Source: Fumia sp045645505 (GTDB taxonomy: Bacteria > Bacillota > Clostridia > Oscillospirales > Ruminococcaceae). From it: a stretch of DNA of 64,000 nt. Positions 35,606 through 43,741 of the stretch are shown one piece after another. Position numbers and translations under genes: made by a program. The first letter of the stretch is position 1, and each line of letters opens with the position of its first letter. The notes beneath the pieces were generated by a model. It ran no database searches and was not told where the DNA came from. It saw nothing but the letters and a program-made list of their open reading frames with translations. The stretch covers positions 16,729-80,728 of the forward strand of contig JAZRIW010000006.1 of the NCBI GenBank assembly GCA_045645505.1, written 5' to 3'.

Positions 35606-36151
35606 TCAGTAATTTGCAAGTTTTGAAATATATACTCTGTTGGAGTTTAAATCAAGAACCGTTGTAACCGCATTAAGTACCTCTGCTTTAATATGTGAAT
35701 TGTCACCGCCCTCACAAATTATCAAAACCCCCTTTATTTCAGGTACAGTCCGGGATTTAACAACAGTATTTCTGCCATCTTTTCCATCAACAATCACATA
35801 TTTTTCAGAACTTGCGACAGATTTTGAATAATTTTCCGAACTAAATTCCCCCGATTGATTTATATCATTTTGACTTTCCTTTAAAAACAACGTCTCCCCG
35901 CTTTTATCTAAGGTAACAAGCACCTTTGTCTTTCCTGCACCTTCCATTTTTGACACAAAATTTTCAAGGCTTTTTTCTAAATCCTCTTTATATTCATACG
36001 TATAATCTGTATTTTGAGGTTCATTTTTTTCTTTAGTATCAGACGGAAAAAATTGAGAAAAAAAGATAAAAACTATACCTAAAACCCCTGAAATAAAGAT
36101 AATTTTGACTCTTTTATCACTTTGCTTAAAAAACTTTAAAAACTTTTCCAT
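35606..36151 (-). CDS. spoIIIAG: Stage III sporulation protein AG
   Basis: SpoIIIAG forms a large ring in the outer forespore membrane space as part of the feeding channel. 181 residues: one N-terminal membrane helix (about 16-33), a polar linker, and a C-terminal domain with EKYVIVDGKDGRNTVV and PEIKGVLIICEGGDN, the family hallmark, followed by VLNAVTTVLDLNSNRVYI. It lies between spoIIIAF and spoIIIAH. Confidence 0.95.
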   Translation of the reverse strand: MEKFLKFFKQSDKRVKIIFISGVLGIVFIFFSQFFPSDTKEKNEPQNTDYTYEYKEDLEKSLENFVSKMEGAGKTKVLVTLDKSGETLFLKESQNDINQSGEFSSENYSKSVASSEKYVIVDGKDGRNTVVKSRTVPEIKGVLIICEGGDNSHIKAEVLNAVTTVLDLNSNRVYISKLANY

Positions 36152-36163
36152 TTTCTTACCTTT

Positions 36164-36649
36164 CTATATAAAGCTAACACTTGTTACGAGAGAAAACATC
36201 TCATTTATTTCCTTGATTGCCGTATCGGATTTCATACGGTCTGATGATTTAAGGGTAATTTCAATCTTATTAATATCTATGCTTTTATTTGTTTTAACAT
36301 TCATAATAACATTTATTTTTTTTGGAATAATATCATATTTTAAAAAAACAGTTTCAATTCTGTTTTTAAGCTCATTTTCAAAGCTTTCAAGAACTTTTGA
36401 GTTATATAACTCATTAAGATTTTCATACACGATATTTTCTTTTATTTCATAATCATATACAGAAGAAAAATCTATTTTTTTATTAAAAAACGGATTTATT
36501 ACAGAGATAATCAAAAACAGATTCACTGAAAATTTTGCCGTTTTGACAGTATTTCCCGAAGGCAGAAGTATTAAAAAAATCCCTGTAACCACCAATACGA
36601 CACACAGGGCATAACCAATCTCACGAAGTGAATTCACGCTATCCCCCAT
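36164..36649 (-). CDS. spoIIIAF: Stage III sporulation protein AF
   Basis: A 161-residue protein with two N-terminal membrane helices (about 10-28 and 37-53) and a C-terminal soluble domain that in Bacillus resembles a ring-building motif. INPFFNKKIDF just after the second helix is a family feature. It overlaps the end of spoIIIAE by 11 bases. Identified as much by position as by sequence, since AF is one of the faster-evolving members. Confidence 0.88.
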   Translation of the reverse strand: MGDSVNSLREIGYALCVVLVVTGIFLILLPSGNTVKTAKFSVNLFLIISVINPFFNKKIDFSSVYDYEIKENIVYENLNELYNSKVLESFENELKNRIETVFLKYDIIPKKINVIMNVKTNKSIDINKIEITLKSSDRMKSDTAIKEINEMFSLVTSVSFI

Positions 36650-37754
36650 TTCCTATAATCAGCATAATTGTAACCGAAACAATAATCATAAGCCCAAAGC
36701 ATAAAACAATTCCAAGCATTACAGATAAAATAGAGGAAACAGATTTTAATAGGGCTACTTCATTTTTCTGTTCGAAAATTCCCCCCACAACAGAAGATAA
36801 ATACACCGACAAAATAGTAAGTAAAACTTCCAGTAAAATCGGCAGATAGCAAACCACCACAGCGATGATACCAAAAACTCCAACAGTGCTTTTAACTACC
36901 CCCATGCAGGCAGAAAGTGAGTTATAGGCTTCACTCAGAGCACCCCCCACAACCGGAATAAAGGTGCTAAGCAGAAACTTTGTTGTACGTGTGGTAACTG
37001 TATCCGCAGTGGTTGATACAAGTCCCTTAATGGTAAGCATACCAACAAAAACCGTCATACAAAACGTGAGTAACCATGTGGCAGTAGTTTTTAAAGCTTT
37101 TGAAAAACCATCTGTCTTAAAAATACCGAATGAACTTCCTATTATACTGATAGCTAAAAAAATCCCCAAAATAGGTATTACGACATTTACAAAAATTTGA
37201 GAAAAAAGCTGTATTGTACCAAAAAGGGTTGCCTGATATACCATTGAAGTCATCGGTTTTCCCGACGCCAGAGTAACCCCTGAAAAAACAGGTATAAAAC
37301 TCAGCACAAAATAAGACATATCCCTTATACTTGCTGAAATTTTTGTAATACATTCTGTTACAAATGAAGCAAGAAGTGTAGAAATAGCCAAAGAAACAAC
37401 CGAACTGAAAATTAAATCCTTATTCCCACTTCCCTCTCTCATTGAAGAGATAACTGCCGATATAATAATAATCCCTGTCATACTCAAAAATAATTTTAAA
37501 GGAGAAAAGATTTTTTCCTTAATTATATTTTTTATATAAACTGCTATACTTTCTATGCTGATTTTTTCTGTAGTTTTTTCATCAAATCCATCTTTGAAAA
37601 ACTCTTCCGCATTCTCAGGAAGAAGTGGCAGAAGTTCATTGATTCCGCTTAATGAAATCCCTTCTTTTATTATAGTTTCTTCATTCGTCTGTGCATTTAC
37701 CGTAATTGGTAATACAGTAAAAATTATTAAAATCAGTAATATTATCTTTTTCAT
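36639..37754 (-). CDS. spoIIIAE: Stage III sporulation protein AE
   Basis: The largest membrane subunit of the SpoIIIA complex, 371 residues, with a cleavable signal peptide (residues 1-21, ending VNAQ) and about seven to eight membrane helices. Family motifs such as FIPVFSGVTLASGKP, PVVGGALSEAYNS and a C-terminal glycine-rich helix are present. It overlaps spoIIIAF by 11 bases and follows spoIIIAD by eight. Confidence 0.94.
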   Translation of the reverse strand: MKKIILLILIIFTVLPITVNAQTNEETIIKEGISLSGINELLPLLPENAEEFFKDGFDEKTTEKISIESIAVYIKNIIKEKIFSPLKLFLSMTGIIIISAVISSMREGSGNKDLIFSSVVSLAISTLLASFVTECITKISASIRDMSYFVLSFIPVFSGVTLASGKPMTSMVYQATLFGTIQLFSQIFVNVVIPILGIFLAISIIGSSFGIFKTDGFSKALKTTATWLLTFCMTVFVGMLTIKGLVSTTADTVTTRTTKFLLSTFIPVVGGALSEAYNSLSACMGVVKSTVGVFGIIAVVVCYLPILLEVLLTILSVYLSSVVGGIFEQKNEVALLKSVSSILSVMLGIVLCFGLMIIVSVTIMLIIGNGG

Positions 37755-37762
37755 TTTTTCCT

Positions 37763-38155
37763 CTATAGATGTATAAGTTCAAATGCCACACTTAGTAATT
37801 CTTCGAACATAGGAAGCGAAATTATCAAGGTGGCGACCTTACCCGCTAACTCTATTTTTGAGCTTATTGAAAGTTGTCCGGCCTCTTTACAAAGCTCACT
37901 TCCTATCTCTGTAAGATAACAGATTCCTAAACATTTCATAATAATCTTTATATATTCAGAAGAAAAGCTTACTTTATACATAAGGGTACGTACAACCGAA
38001 AAAACAGGTATTATTTCAATTAAAATTACAGAAAAAATCACGATTGTCCCGACAGAAGAAAGCATCAGAGAATATTCAGGGCGATATTCCTTTAAAAGCA
38101 GAGAAAAAACTGATGTTATAATCCCTATTAACACTATCGAAAGCAGATTCATATT
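37763..38155 (-). CDS. spoIIIAD: Stage III sporulation protein AD
   Basis: About 130 residues with three to four membrane helices; VALIGIITSVFSLLLKEYRPEYSLMLS-type opening and KCLGICYLTEIGSELCKEAGQ are characteristic. An upstream ATG at 38167 lies inside spoIIIAC, while the ATG at 38155 begins MNLLSIVLIG as in homologues and overlaps the spoIIIAC stop. The exact start is not certain. Confidence 0.92.
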   Translation of the reverse strand, partial: NMNLLSIVLIGIITSVFSLLLKEYRPEYSLMLSSVGTIVIFSVILIEIIPVFSVVRTLMYKVSFSSEYIKIIMKCLGICYLTEIGSELCKEAGQLSISSKIELAGKVATLIISLPMFEELLSVAFELIHL

Positions 38156-38351
38156 ACCACAACCCAAACAACTGCTTAATTGTATTAAAAAGTTTGCTGA
38201 TTTCGTTAACTATCATCATCAAAACCACAATAAGTCCCGCCAAAGTAGTCATCATTCCTTGTTCTTCTCTGCCCGAACGAATTAAAACCTGATTTAAAAC
38301 TGCCACAATAATACCAATAGCAGCAATTTTAAAAATCAAATCTATCTCCAT
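38154..38351 (-). CDS. spoIIIAC: Stage III sporulation protein AC
   Basis: A 65-residue protein with two membrane helices, FKIAAIGIIVAVLNQVL and a second helix beginning TLAGLIVVLMMIV, closely matching the family pattern. SpoIIIAC and AD resemble each other and overlap here. Position between AB and AD is the conserved one. Confidence 0.94.
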   Translation of the reverse strand: MEIDLIFKIAAIGIIVAVLNQVLIRSGREEQGMMTTLAGLIVVLMMIVNEISKLFNTIKQLFGLW

Positions 38352-38370
38352 ATTATGTATCCTTTCCTTA

Positions 38371-38862
38371 CTACAAAATTAAGATAGTTAAAAATATCCC
38401 GAAAAGCACCCCGAAAGAAGAAAAGAGTTTCCCCTTTTCTTTCTTATCTCTCAGGGCTTCATTTATTGTTATCTGTAAATTTTTCTGTTGTAAATTAAGA
38501 AGATTTATCTGAGAATCACTGTCATATGAGCCTAAAATTTTACCGATTTCCATAAATATTTCTTTTTCTTCTTTGGATAAATTCTTCTGTTTATTTACAG
38601 CTTTTTCTATTGCCTTTTCAGGTTCACAATTAAAATTCAACTCATTTAAAAAAAGAAGCTTTTTATATTTCTTATCCTTTTTTAAATTCTTAAGTAATGT
38701 ATCTGTAGGAGTTTTTTTATGTTTTAAATCATTTAAAATCTCATTTATAAATTTTTCTGTAAGGATAAGCCTTTCACTTTTTTCACAAAGCATAATATTA
38801 AGAAAAAAGCCTGTACCCGCTGAAGATAAAAAAATTAATATAATTCCTAAAAGTTTCAACAT
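38371..38862 (-). CDS. spoIIIAB: Stage III sporulation protein AB
   Basis: 163 residues with an N-terminal membrane helix (about 3-22) and a C-terminal one (about 147-162) framing a helical domain resembling GspF of type II secretion. It contains the stretch EIGKILGSYDSDSQINLLNL, a family feature. It overlaps spoIIIAA by seven bases. Confidence 0.92.
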   Translation of the reverse strand: MLKLLGIILIFLSSAGTGFFLNIMLCEKSERLILTEKFINEILNDLKHKKTPTDTLLKNLKKDKKYKKLLFLNELNFNCEPEKAIEKAVNKQKNLSKEEKEIFMEIGKILGSYDSDSQINLLNLQQKNLQITINEALRDKKEKGKLFSSFGVLFGIFLTILIL

Positions 38863-39773
38863 TTTATCATCCTCAAATCAACTATTCTCTTAATCTCAGA
38901 AGGTCTGTAAACCCCTGATAACTCCACAAGGAAATCAAAAGTACCGTCATCTAATAACTTTGATATCTGAGCTCTACGGATTAACTTTTCATAACAATCC
39001 CCGTGTATTGATGCAATAACGGAAACCCCTGCATTAAGACTCATTTTTATAGCATCCACTTCTTCACCGGTACCTATTTCATCTATCACAATCACCTGAG
39101 GAGACATACACCTTAACGCAATCTGCATCCCCACACCTTTCGGATATCCCGTAAATCTATCGGTACAAGCTCCTAAATCTTCACCGAATTCACTTCTTTC
39201 ATCGATAACGGAAACTTTTATATATCTTCCTACTGCCCCCGAAGAAAGTTTTATAATAAGATCGCGTAAAAAAGTAGTTTTTCCACTCATAGGAGCTCCT
39301 GCAACCAAAACTGAAGGTAAATTATCAGAAAAATATTTCTTTGCAAAATCAAAAGAAACATCAGAAATTATCCTTGCCAATCTGAAATTAAAAGAGGTTA
39401 TATCTCTTAAAGCAGTCACCTTTACATCTCCTTTAACAGCAGTACCGCAAATACCCACGCGATGTCCGCCATTTAAAGTAACAAAACCTTCTGCTATCTC
39501 TTTTTCATAGCTTTGAACAGAATATCTGCATATCATTTCAAATATTTTCGATATTTCCTCTTCATTTACTGTCAAAACTTTTAAATTAACCTTTTCAGCC
39601 AAAAATCCGTCACAATTTAAAAATAAAACTTTTTCTTTCAAAACAAGACTTAAAGGTCCTTCTTTTTTTACTCTTATTTCTAAAACCATTTTTTTAATTT
39701 CATCAGGAACAAGCAGTAAAATTTCTTTTATTCTGCTTGGAAAATATGCTGATACTTCAAAAAAAGATTTCAT
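38856..39773 (-). CDS. spoIIIAA: Stage III sporulation protein AA, secretion-type ATPase
   Basis: SpoIIIAA is a GspE/PilT-like ATPase that powers the SpoIIIA channel. About 305 residues: an N-terminal domain, Walker A GAPMSGKTTFL, an Asp-box VIDERSEFGED, and Walker B VIVIDEIGTGEEVDA, then ASIHGD. The open frame extends to 39854, but the AAAGAAAGGAAG site and the ATG at 39773 agree with homologues. It is the first gene of the eight-gene operon. Confidence 0.95.
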   Translation of the reverse strand: MKSFFEVSAYFPSRIKEILLLVPDEIKKMVLEIRVKKEGPLSLVLKEKVLFLNCDGFLAEKVNLKVLTVNEEEISKIFEMICRYSVQSYEKEIAEGFVTLNGGHRVGICGTAVKGDVKVTALRDITSFNFRLARIISDVSFDFAKKYFSDNLPSVLVAGAPMSGKTTFLRDLIIKLSSGAVGRYIKVSVIDERSEFGEDLGACTDRFTGYPKGVGMQIALRCMSPQVIVIDEIGTGEEVDAIKMSLNAGVSVIASIHGDCYEKLIRRAQISKLLDDGTFDFLVELSGVYRPSEIKRIVDLRMIKC

Positions 39774-39795
39774 ATTTTTCCTTCCTTTCTTTAAA

Positions 39796-39824
39796 AACTT
39801 ATGCCTTGTCCTCATAATATATGC
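39796..39824 (-). promoter_or_regulatory. SigE-like promoter of the spoIIIA operon
   Basis: On the minus strand GCATATA (39818-39824) matches six of seven bases of the SigE -35 (KMATATT), and 14 bases later CATAAGTT (39796-39803) matches five of eight of the -10 (CATACAMT). No good SigA promoter is seen. The Bacillus operon is SigE-dependent, so function supports the call, though the -10 is weak. Confidence 0.5.
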
Positions 39825-39825
39825 C

Positions 39826-39859
39826 AAAAAAATAAACCATAGCAAAATTGCCATGGTTT
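39826..39859 (-). terminator. Intrinsic terminator after hflX
   Basis: AAACCAT (39834-39840) pairs with ATGGTTT (39853-39859), with a further GCAA/TTGC inside, and a seven-base T-run follows on the minus strand. It insulates the spoIIIA promoter from hflX. Confidence 0.8.
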
Positions 39860-39863
39860 ATTT

Positions 39864-41102
39864 TTAAAATGATTCAGTAAAATAAGGACTTAATGATTTT
39901 AAAATCTTTTTATCTATAAGTGCGTGAATTAAAACCCCATCTTCAGAAAATTTTTCTTTATATACTTTTCCTTTCATTCTTATCTTATTTAAAATACTTC
40001 CCTTGTCATAAGGAATTAAGAGATAAACTTCCTTCATAGTATCGGATAAAACCTCTGAAATTTTTTCTAAAAGCTTATCTGTACCTGTGTTTTCTTTTGC
40101 TGATATAAAAACTGTACTACCAAAATTTTCAAAAGAATTTTCCTTTAACAAATCAATCTTATTATAAAGAGTTATCACAGGAATATCCGAACATCCTAAC
40201 TCATTGAGAAGATTTTTAGTAACTGAAAGCTTTTCCTTTACCATTTCATCAGAAGCATCGCAAACATTTAAAATAACATCGGCATCAGCTGCCTCCTCCA
40301 AAGTAGATTTAAATGCCTCAATAAGCTGATGCGGAAGTCGTCTTATAAGTCCTACCGTATCGATTATAACTGCATGTTGTCCATCGGGCAAAACTATTTC
40401 ACGGGCGGTAGGGTCTAAAGTTGCAAAAAGCTGATTTTCAGCATATACCCCCGCATCGGTCAGAAGATTTAAAAGAGTCGATTTTCCGACATTTGTATAT
40501 CCCACCACAGCAATAATTGGAACACTTAATTTTTTCCTGCGCTTTCTCACCATTTCCCTGCGTTTTTCCAATACCTCAAGTTCCTCTTCAAGCGCATTTA
40601 TCCGCCTTCTTATATATCTTCTGTCAGTTTCAAGCTTAGTCTCACCGGGACCTCTTGTTCCGATACCGCCACCAAGCCTCGAAAGACTTTTTCCCATGCC
40701 CATAAGTCTTGGAAGACGATATTTCTGTTGTGCAAGTTCAACTTGTAGCTTACCCTCTTTGCTTTTTGCACGTCCTGCAAAAATATCAAGTATAAGCATA
40801 GTTCTGTCAATTACCTTGATTTCCACAATCTCTTCAATATTCTTAAATTGACTTGCTGTAAGCTCATCATCAAAAACAATAAGATCTGCACCATTTTCCC
40901 TTATGAAATCTCTTATTTCATAAAGCTTTCCGATGCCTATATAGGTTGCCTTGTCGATACTTTCTCTGTTTTGAGTAAAAGATGCTATAACCAAAGCACC
41001 CGCTGTATCACAAAGTTCAGAAAGTTCATTTAAAGACGTATATATATCATAACTTCCGGTATCAACACCGACTGTTACAGCTCTTTGTTTTAATTCATTC
41101 AT
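39864..41102 (-). CDS. hflX: GTPase HflX
   Basis: HflX binds the 50S subunit and splits stalled ribosomes, notably after heat or antibiotic stress. The 412 residues show an N-terminal domain with IGKLYEIRDF and VIDRTMLILDIFAGRAKSKEGK, the glycine-rich linker SRLGGGIGTRGPGETKLE, the P-loop GYTNVGKSTL, and DTVGLIRRLPHQLIEAF. It is divergent from sigG. Confidence 0.96.
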   Translation of the reverse strand: MNELKQRAVTVGVDTGSYDIYTSLNELSELCDTAGALVIASFTQNRESIDKATYIGIGKLYEIRDFIRENGADLIVFDDELTASQFKNIEEIVEIKVIDRTMLILDIFAGRAKSKEGKLQVELAQQKYRLPRLMGMGKSLSRLGGGIGTRGPGETKLETDRRYIRRRINALEEELEVLEKRREMVRKRRKKLSVPIIAVVGYTNVGKSTLLNLLTDAGVYAENQLFATLDPTAREIVLPDGQHAVIIDTVGLIRRLPHQLIEAFKSTLEEAADADVILNVCDASDEMVKEKLSVTKNLLNELGCSDIPVITLYNKIDLLKENSFENFGSTVFISAKENTGTDKLLEKISEVLSDTMKEVYLLIPYDKGSILNKIRMKGKVYKEKFSEDGVLIHALIDKKILKSLSPYFTESF

Positions 41103-41180
41103 AACTTCACACCCTTTACTATTAATTTTAACATTTATTATAAAAAAAGCAATCTGTAATTTTTTCCCAAAATTTATTTT

Positions 41181-41209
41181 GTATCTTTTAAAAAAACACA
41201 GTCAATACT
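41181..41209 (+). promoter_or_regulatory. SigF/SigG-like promoter of sigG
   Basis: GTATC (41181-41185) is followed, after 15 bases, by GTCAATACT (41201-41209). This fits the forespore consensus (about G-Y-A-T-A/R, N15-16, G-G-n-n-A-n-A-n-T) at nearly every informative position except the second G of the -10. The expected transcript starts about 25 bases before the GTG start codon. In Bacillus, sigG is transcribed from SigF and SigG. Confidence 0.55.
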
Positions 41210-41238
41210 TTTTACATAAAATATGTGGGAGGAATTCG

Positions 41239-42009
41239 GTGTACGGTAATAAAGTGGAAATTTGCGGTATAAACACTTCAAAACTTAAAATTTTAAAAGA
41301 AAAAGAAAAAATCGAACTTTTAAAAGCTATGCATGAAGGAAACCCTACCGCAAGAGAAAAATTGATAAGTGGAAATTTAAGACTTGTTTTAAGCGTAATT
41401 CAACGCTTTACAAACCGAGGTGAAAATCCCGATGACCTTTTTCAGGTGGGTTGCATCGGGCTTATAAAAGCAATCGACAATTTTGATATATCCCAGAACG
41501 TAAAATTTTCAACCTATGCCGTCCCAATGATAATAGGCGAAGTCAGGAGATACCTTCGTGATTATAACCCTGTAAGAGTCAGTCGTTCTTTAAAAGATAC
41601 TGCCTATAAAGCTATGCAGACAAAAGAAAGACTTACTGAAAAACTTAACCGTGAACCGACAATTATAGAAATTGCCAACGAAATGGGAGAAGAAAAAGAA
41701 GAAATAGTTTTAGCACTTGAAGCAATTGTTGATCCTATTTCACTTTATGAGCCTGTATTTTCAGACAGCGGAGATACTATCTATGTTATGGATCAGATTT
41801 CCGATAGTACCGATGACGGAAACTGGGTTGATGAAATCTCGATAAAAGATGCTTTGGAAAAATTAAACGACAGAGAGAAAAAAATTATTTCTTTAAGATT
41901 TTTTAAGGGTAAAACACAGGTTGAAGTATCAAAAGAAATAGGAATTTCACAAGCTCAGGTATCAAGGCTTGAAAAAGGTGCACTTTTAAAAGTAAGAGGC
42001 GATGTATAA
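41239..42009 (+). CDS. sigG: Forespore RNA polymerase sigma factor SigG
   Basis: SigG directs late gene expression in the forespore. The 256 residues match Bacillus SigG closely and not SigF: the NKVEICGINTSKL opening, region 2 (SGNLRLVLSVIQRF, DDLFQVGCIGLIKAIDNFD, VKFSTYAVPMIIGEVRRYLRD), and region 4 (LNDREKKIISLRFF, QVEVSKEIGISQAQVSRLEK). A GTG start at 41239 has a GGGAGG site six bases upstream. The upstream ATG-like frame to 41179 lacks homology. Unusually, it is not beside spoIIGA-sigE but divergent from hflX. Confidence 0.96.
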   Translation: MYGNKVEICGINTSKLKILKEKEKIELLKAMHEGNPTAREKLISGNLRLVLSVIQRFTNRGENPDDLFQVGCIGLIKAIDNFDISQNVKFSTYAVPMIIGEVRRYLRDYNPVRVSRSLKDTAYKAMQTKERLTEKLNREPTIIEIANEMGEEKEEIVLALEAIVDPISLYEPVFSDSGDTIYVMDQISDSTDDGNWVDEISIKDALEKLNDREKKIISLRFFKGKTQVEVSKEIGISQAQVSRLEKGALLKVRGDV

Positions 42010-42010
42010 A

Positions 42011-42061
42011 AAAATACTGCTTAAACAAAGTGTTTTAAATACTCTGTTTAAGCAGTATTTT
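42011..42061. terminator. Bidirectional terminator between sigG and the HAD gene
   Basis: A 17-bp repeat, AAAATACTGCTTAAACA (42011-42027) with its complement at 42045-42061, lies between converging genes, with A and T runs at both ends. The second arm overlaps the HAD stop region. Confidence 0.85.
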
Positions 42062-42872
42062 ATTGTAAAGCAAATTTCTTTACAGCATATGCAACCCCGT
42101 CATCTTCTACATTTAAAGTAACAAAATCGGCTTCTTTCTTAACAATTTCAGGTGCATTTTCCATAGCTATTCCCAATCCAACTAAATTAATCATTGTCCT
42201 GTCGTTATAACTGTCTCCAAATGCAATAATCTCTTCTTTTTTAACATCAAGATTTTTTATAAGCTCTTTAAGTGCGCTTCCTTTATCAGTATTAAGTGGT
42301 AAAAATTCAAGAATAAAAGGTTCTGACCTAAAAATATTAACCTTATCCCCCAATTTTTCTTTTGCCTTAATTTCCGCTTTTTCAAGATCACATGGCTCAC
42401 CGGAAAGCAAAATTTTAGGAACACCAAAATCAACAGGATCAGCAAAAAAATCTCTTTTTTCTATCCTATGCCCTTCAATCGTACCAATAAATTTAAGATA
42501 CTTTTCTTCAGGATCTGCAATAAAAAAGCATTCTTCATTATAAGTAGCACAATTAAAACCATTTTCCTTAGCAAACTCAAAAATTCCCCTTATAGAATCT
42601 ACATCAAGTGAATTTTCAAAAACAATCTTTTTGCTTTTTAAATCATAAGTCCTTGCACCATTAAAAACAATTGCATATCCGTTATAATCTGCAATTTTAA
42701 GTTCCTTTAATATTTCTGTCATACCTTTTATCGGTCTTCCTGAGGCAACAACTAATTTTATCCCCTGTTTTTGAGCTTCAATCAAGGTATTCTTAGTATT
42801 TTCATTTAATGACTTTCCTCCGCATTTCACTAAAGTTCCGTCAATATCAACTGCTATTAAACGATATTTCAT
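42060..42872 (-). CDS. HAD-superfamily (Cof-type, IIB) phosphatase
   Basis: A 270-residue Cof-type HAD phosphatase. The nucleophile motif DIDGTLVK is at residue 9, SGRP is motif II, the lysine follows the cap, and the metal motif is FGDSYNDRTM. Members dephosphorylate sugar phosphates, FMN, PLP or the riboflavin intermediate ARPP. The gene overlaps the ribU stop by one base (TAATG) and is therefore inside the FMN-riboswitch operon, which suggests a flavin or ribityl substrate. This link is inference. Confidence 0.85.
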   Translation of the reverse strand: MKYRLIAVDIDGTLVKCGGKSLNENTKNTLIEAQKQGIKLVVASGRPIKGMTEILKELKIADYNGYAIVFNGARTYDLKSKKIVFENSLDVDSIRGIFEFAKENGFNCATYNEECFFIADPEEKYLKFIGTIEGHRIEKRDFFADPVDFGVPKILLSGEPCDLEKAEIKAKEKLGDKVNIFRSEPFILEFLPLNTDKGSALKELIKNLDVKKEEIIAFGDSYNDRTMINLVGLGIAMENAPEIVKKEADFVTLNVEDDGVAYAVKKFALQ

Positions 42873-43519
42873 TAAATTACACCTTTCACTACAAGTATCA
42901 TCAATACGCTTGTTATAAGTAAAAATAAAGCAACCAACAATACTCCGATAAAATTTGTTTTTTTGTTTTCAGACTCAGATTCAGGAAGTAATTTTGCCTT
43001 TCTTAAAGCTGTTACCACAGGCTTATATAAAAGGATTGTAATTCCTGAATTGAGTATAGTTTTAATAAGATTAAAAGGTAAAAACGCAGGTAATAACATC
43101 TTTGCAACTTCCTCACGTGGATACCCCATATAAATAGGAGTTATAAAGTAATTCCATAAAAGCATAGTGATTACAGTGAGCAAAGAACCAATAAGAAGTC
43201 CAAAAACAGCACCTTTAAATGTGCGTTTTTTTCTGTAAATTACCGCTGCAGTACAAGCAAAAGTACAGCTTGAAAGCAAATTCATTACAAATCCTATAAT
43301 CCCCGTATCACTCACTGAAATCATTTCAACAAATGATACAACAAAGGAAATAGCCAAAGAAGCAAGTGGCCCCAATAAAAATCCGCCAATAGCTATTATA
43401 ATATCTTTTGGCTCATATTTCAAGAAAAGAACTATGGGAATTCTTAAAAAAACCATAATTATGTAGGCTATTGCCGAAAACATAGCAATAATAGTCAATT
43501 TTTTAGCATTTACTTTCAT
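42872..43519 (-). CDS. ribU: ECF transporter S component for riboflavin
   Basis: RibU is the riboflavin-binding membrane subunit of an energy-coupling-factor transporter. The 215-residue protein has about six membrane helices, an N-terminal KLTIIAMFSAIAYI and the loop KYEPKDIIIAIGGFLLGP typical of RibU. Specificity is supported by the FMN riboswitch upstream. The ECF ATPase and T-subunits are not here, as usual for group II systems. The frame reaches 43573, but AAGGTTG and the ATG at 43519 mark the start. Translationally coupled to the HAD gene. Confidence 0.93.
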   Translation of the reverse strand: MKVNAKKLTIIAMFSAIAYIIMVFLRIPIVLFLKYEPKDIIIAIGGFLLGPLASLAISFVVSFVEMISVSDTGIIGFVMNLLSSCTFACTAAVIYRKKRTFKGAVFGLLIGSLLTVITMLLWNYFITPIYMGYPREEVAKMLLPAFLPFNLIKTILNSGITILLYKPVVTALRKAKLLPESESENKKTNFIGVLLVALFLLITSVLMILVVKGVI

Positions 43520-43535
43520 AAAACAACCTTCTTTC

Positions 43536-43571
43536 AAAAATAAAAAGCACCCGAAAACACTATTCGGGCGC
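43536..43571 (-). terminator. Riboswitch-controlled terminator before ribU
   Basis: GCACCCGAA (43547-43555) pairs with TTCGGGCGC (43563-43571) on the plus reading, followed on the minus strand by TTTTTATTTTT (43536-43546). It lies between the FMN aptamer and the ribU RBS and is the natural expression platform: FMN binding would allow it to form. Confidence 0.85.
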
Positions 43572-43592
43572 AATAAAATACAATAAAACTTT

Positions 43593-43696
43593 CTTCTTTC
43601 ATCCAGACTTTACTGTTGGTTTCGGAATTGCACCGAATCTTGCAAAAAGCTCGCGGACTTTACCGCCAATCGGGAATTTCACCCTGCCCCGAAGAT
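43593..43696 (-). promoter_or_regulatory. FMN riboswitch (RFN element)
   Basis: The minus strand carries the RFN core almost intact: ATCTTCGGGGCAGGGTG at the 5' end, AAATTCCCGA, GGCGGTAAAGTCCGCGAGC, GATTCGGTGCAATTCCGAAACC, ACAGTAAAGTCTGGATG, and GAAAGAAG at the 3' end. All conserved stems P1-P6 can form. It controls ribU and the HAD gene through the terminator downstream. Confidence 0.97.
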
Positions 43697-43712
43697 ATTT
43701 AATTTTAATAAT

Positions 43713-43741
43713 ACTATACTTTAATAAGTTAAATTTGTCAA
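43713..43741 (-). promoter_or_regulatory. SigA promoter of the riboswitch-ribU operon
   Basis: Minus strand perfect -35 TTGACA (43736-43741), 17-base spacer, -10 TATAGT (43713-43718). The -35 contains the nadA stop codon TGA (43738-43740), so the two genes are packed with no spare base. Confidence 0.85.

Noticed and set aside
41179..41238. Longer sigG start 20 codons upstream
   Set aside because: It would overlap the promoter; a GTG with a good RBS at 41239 matches SigG homologues.
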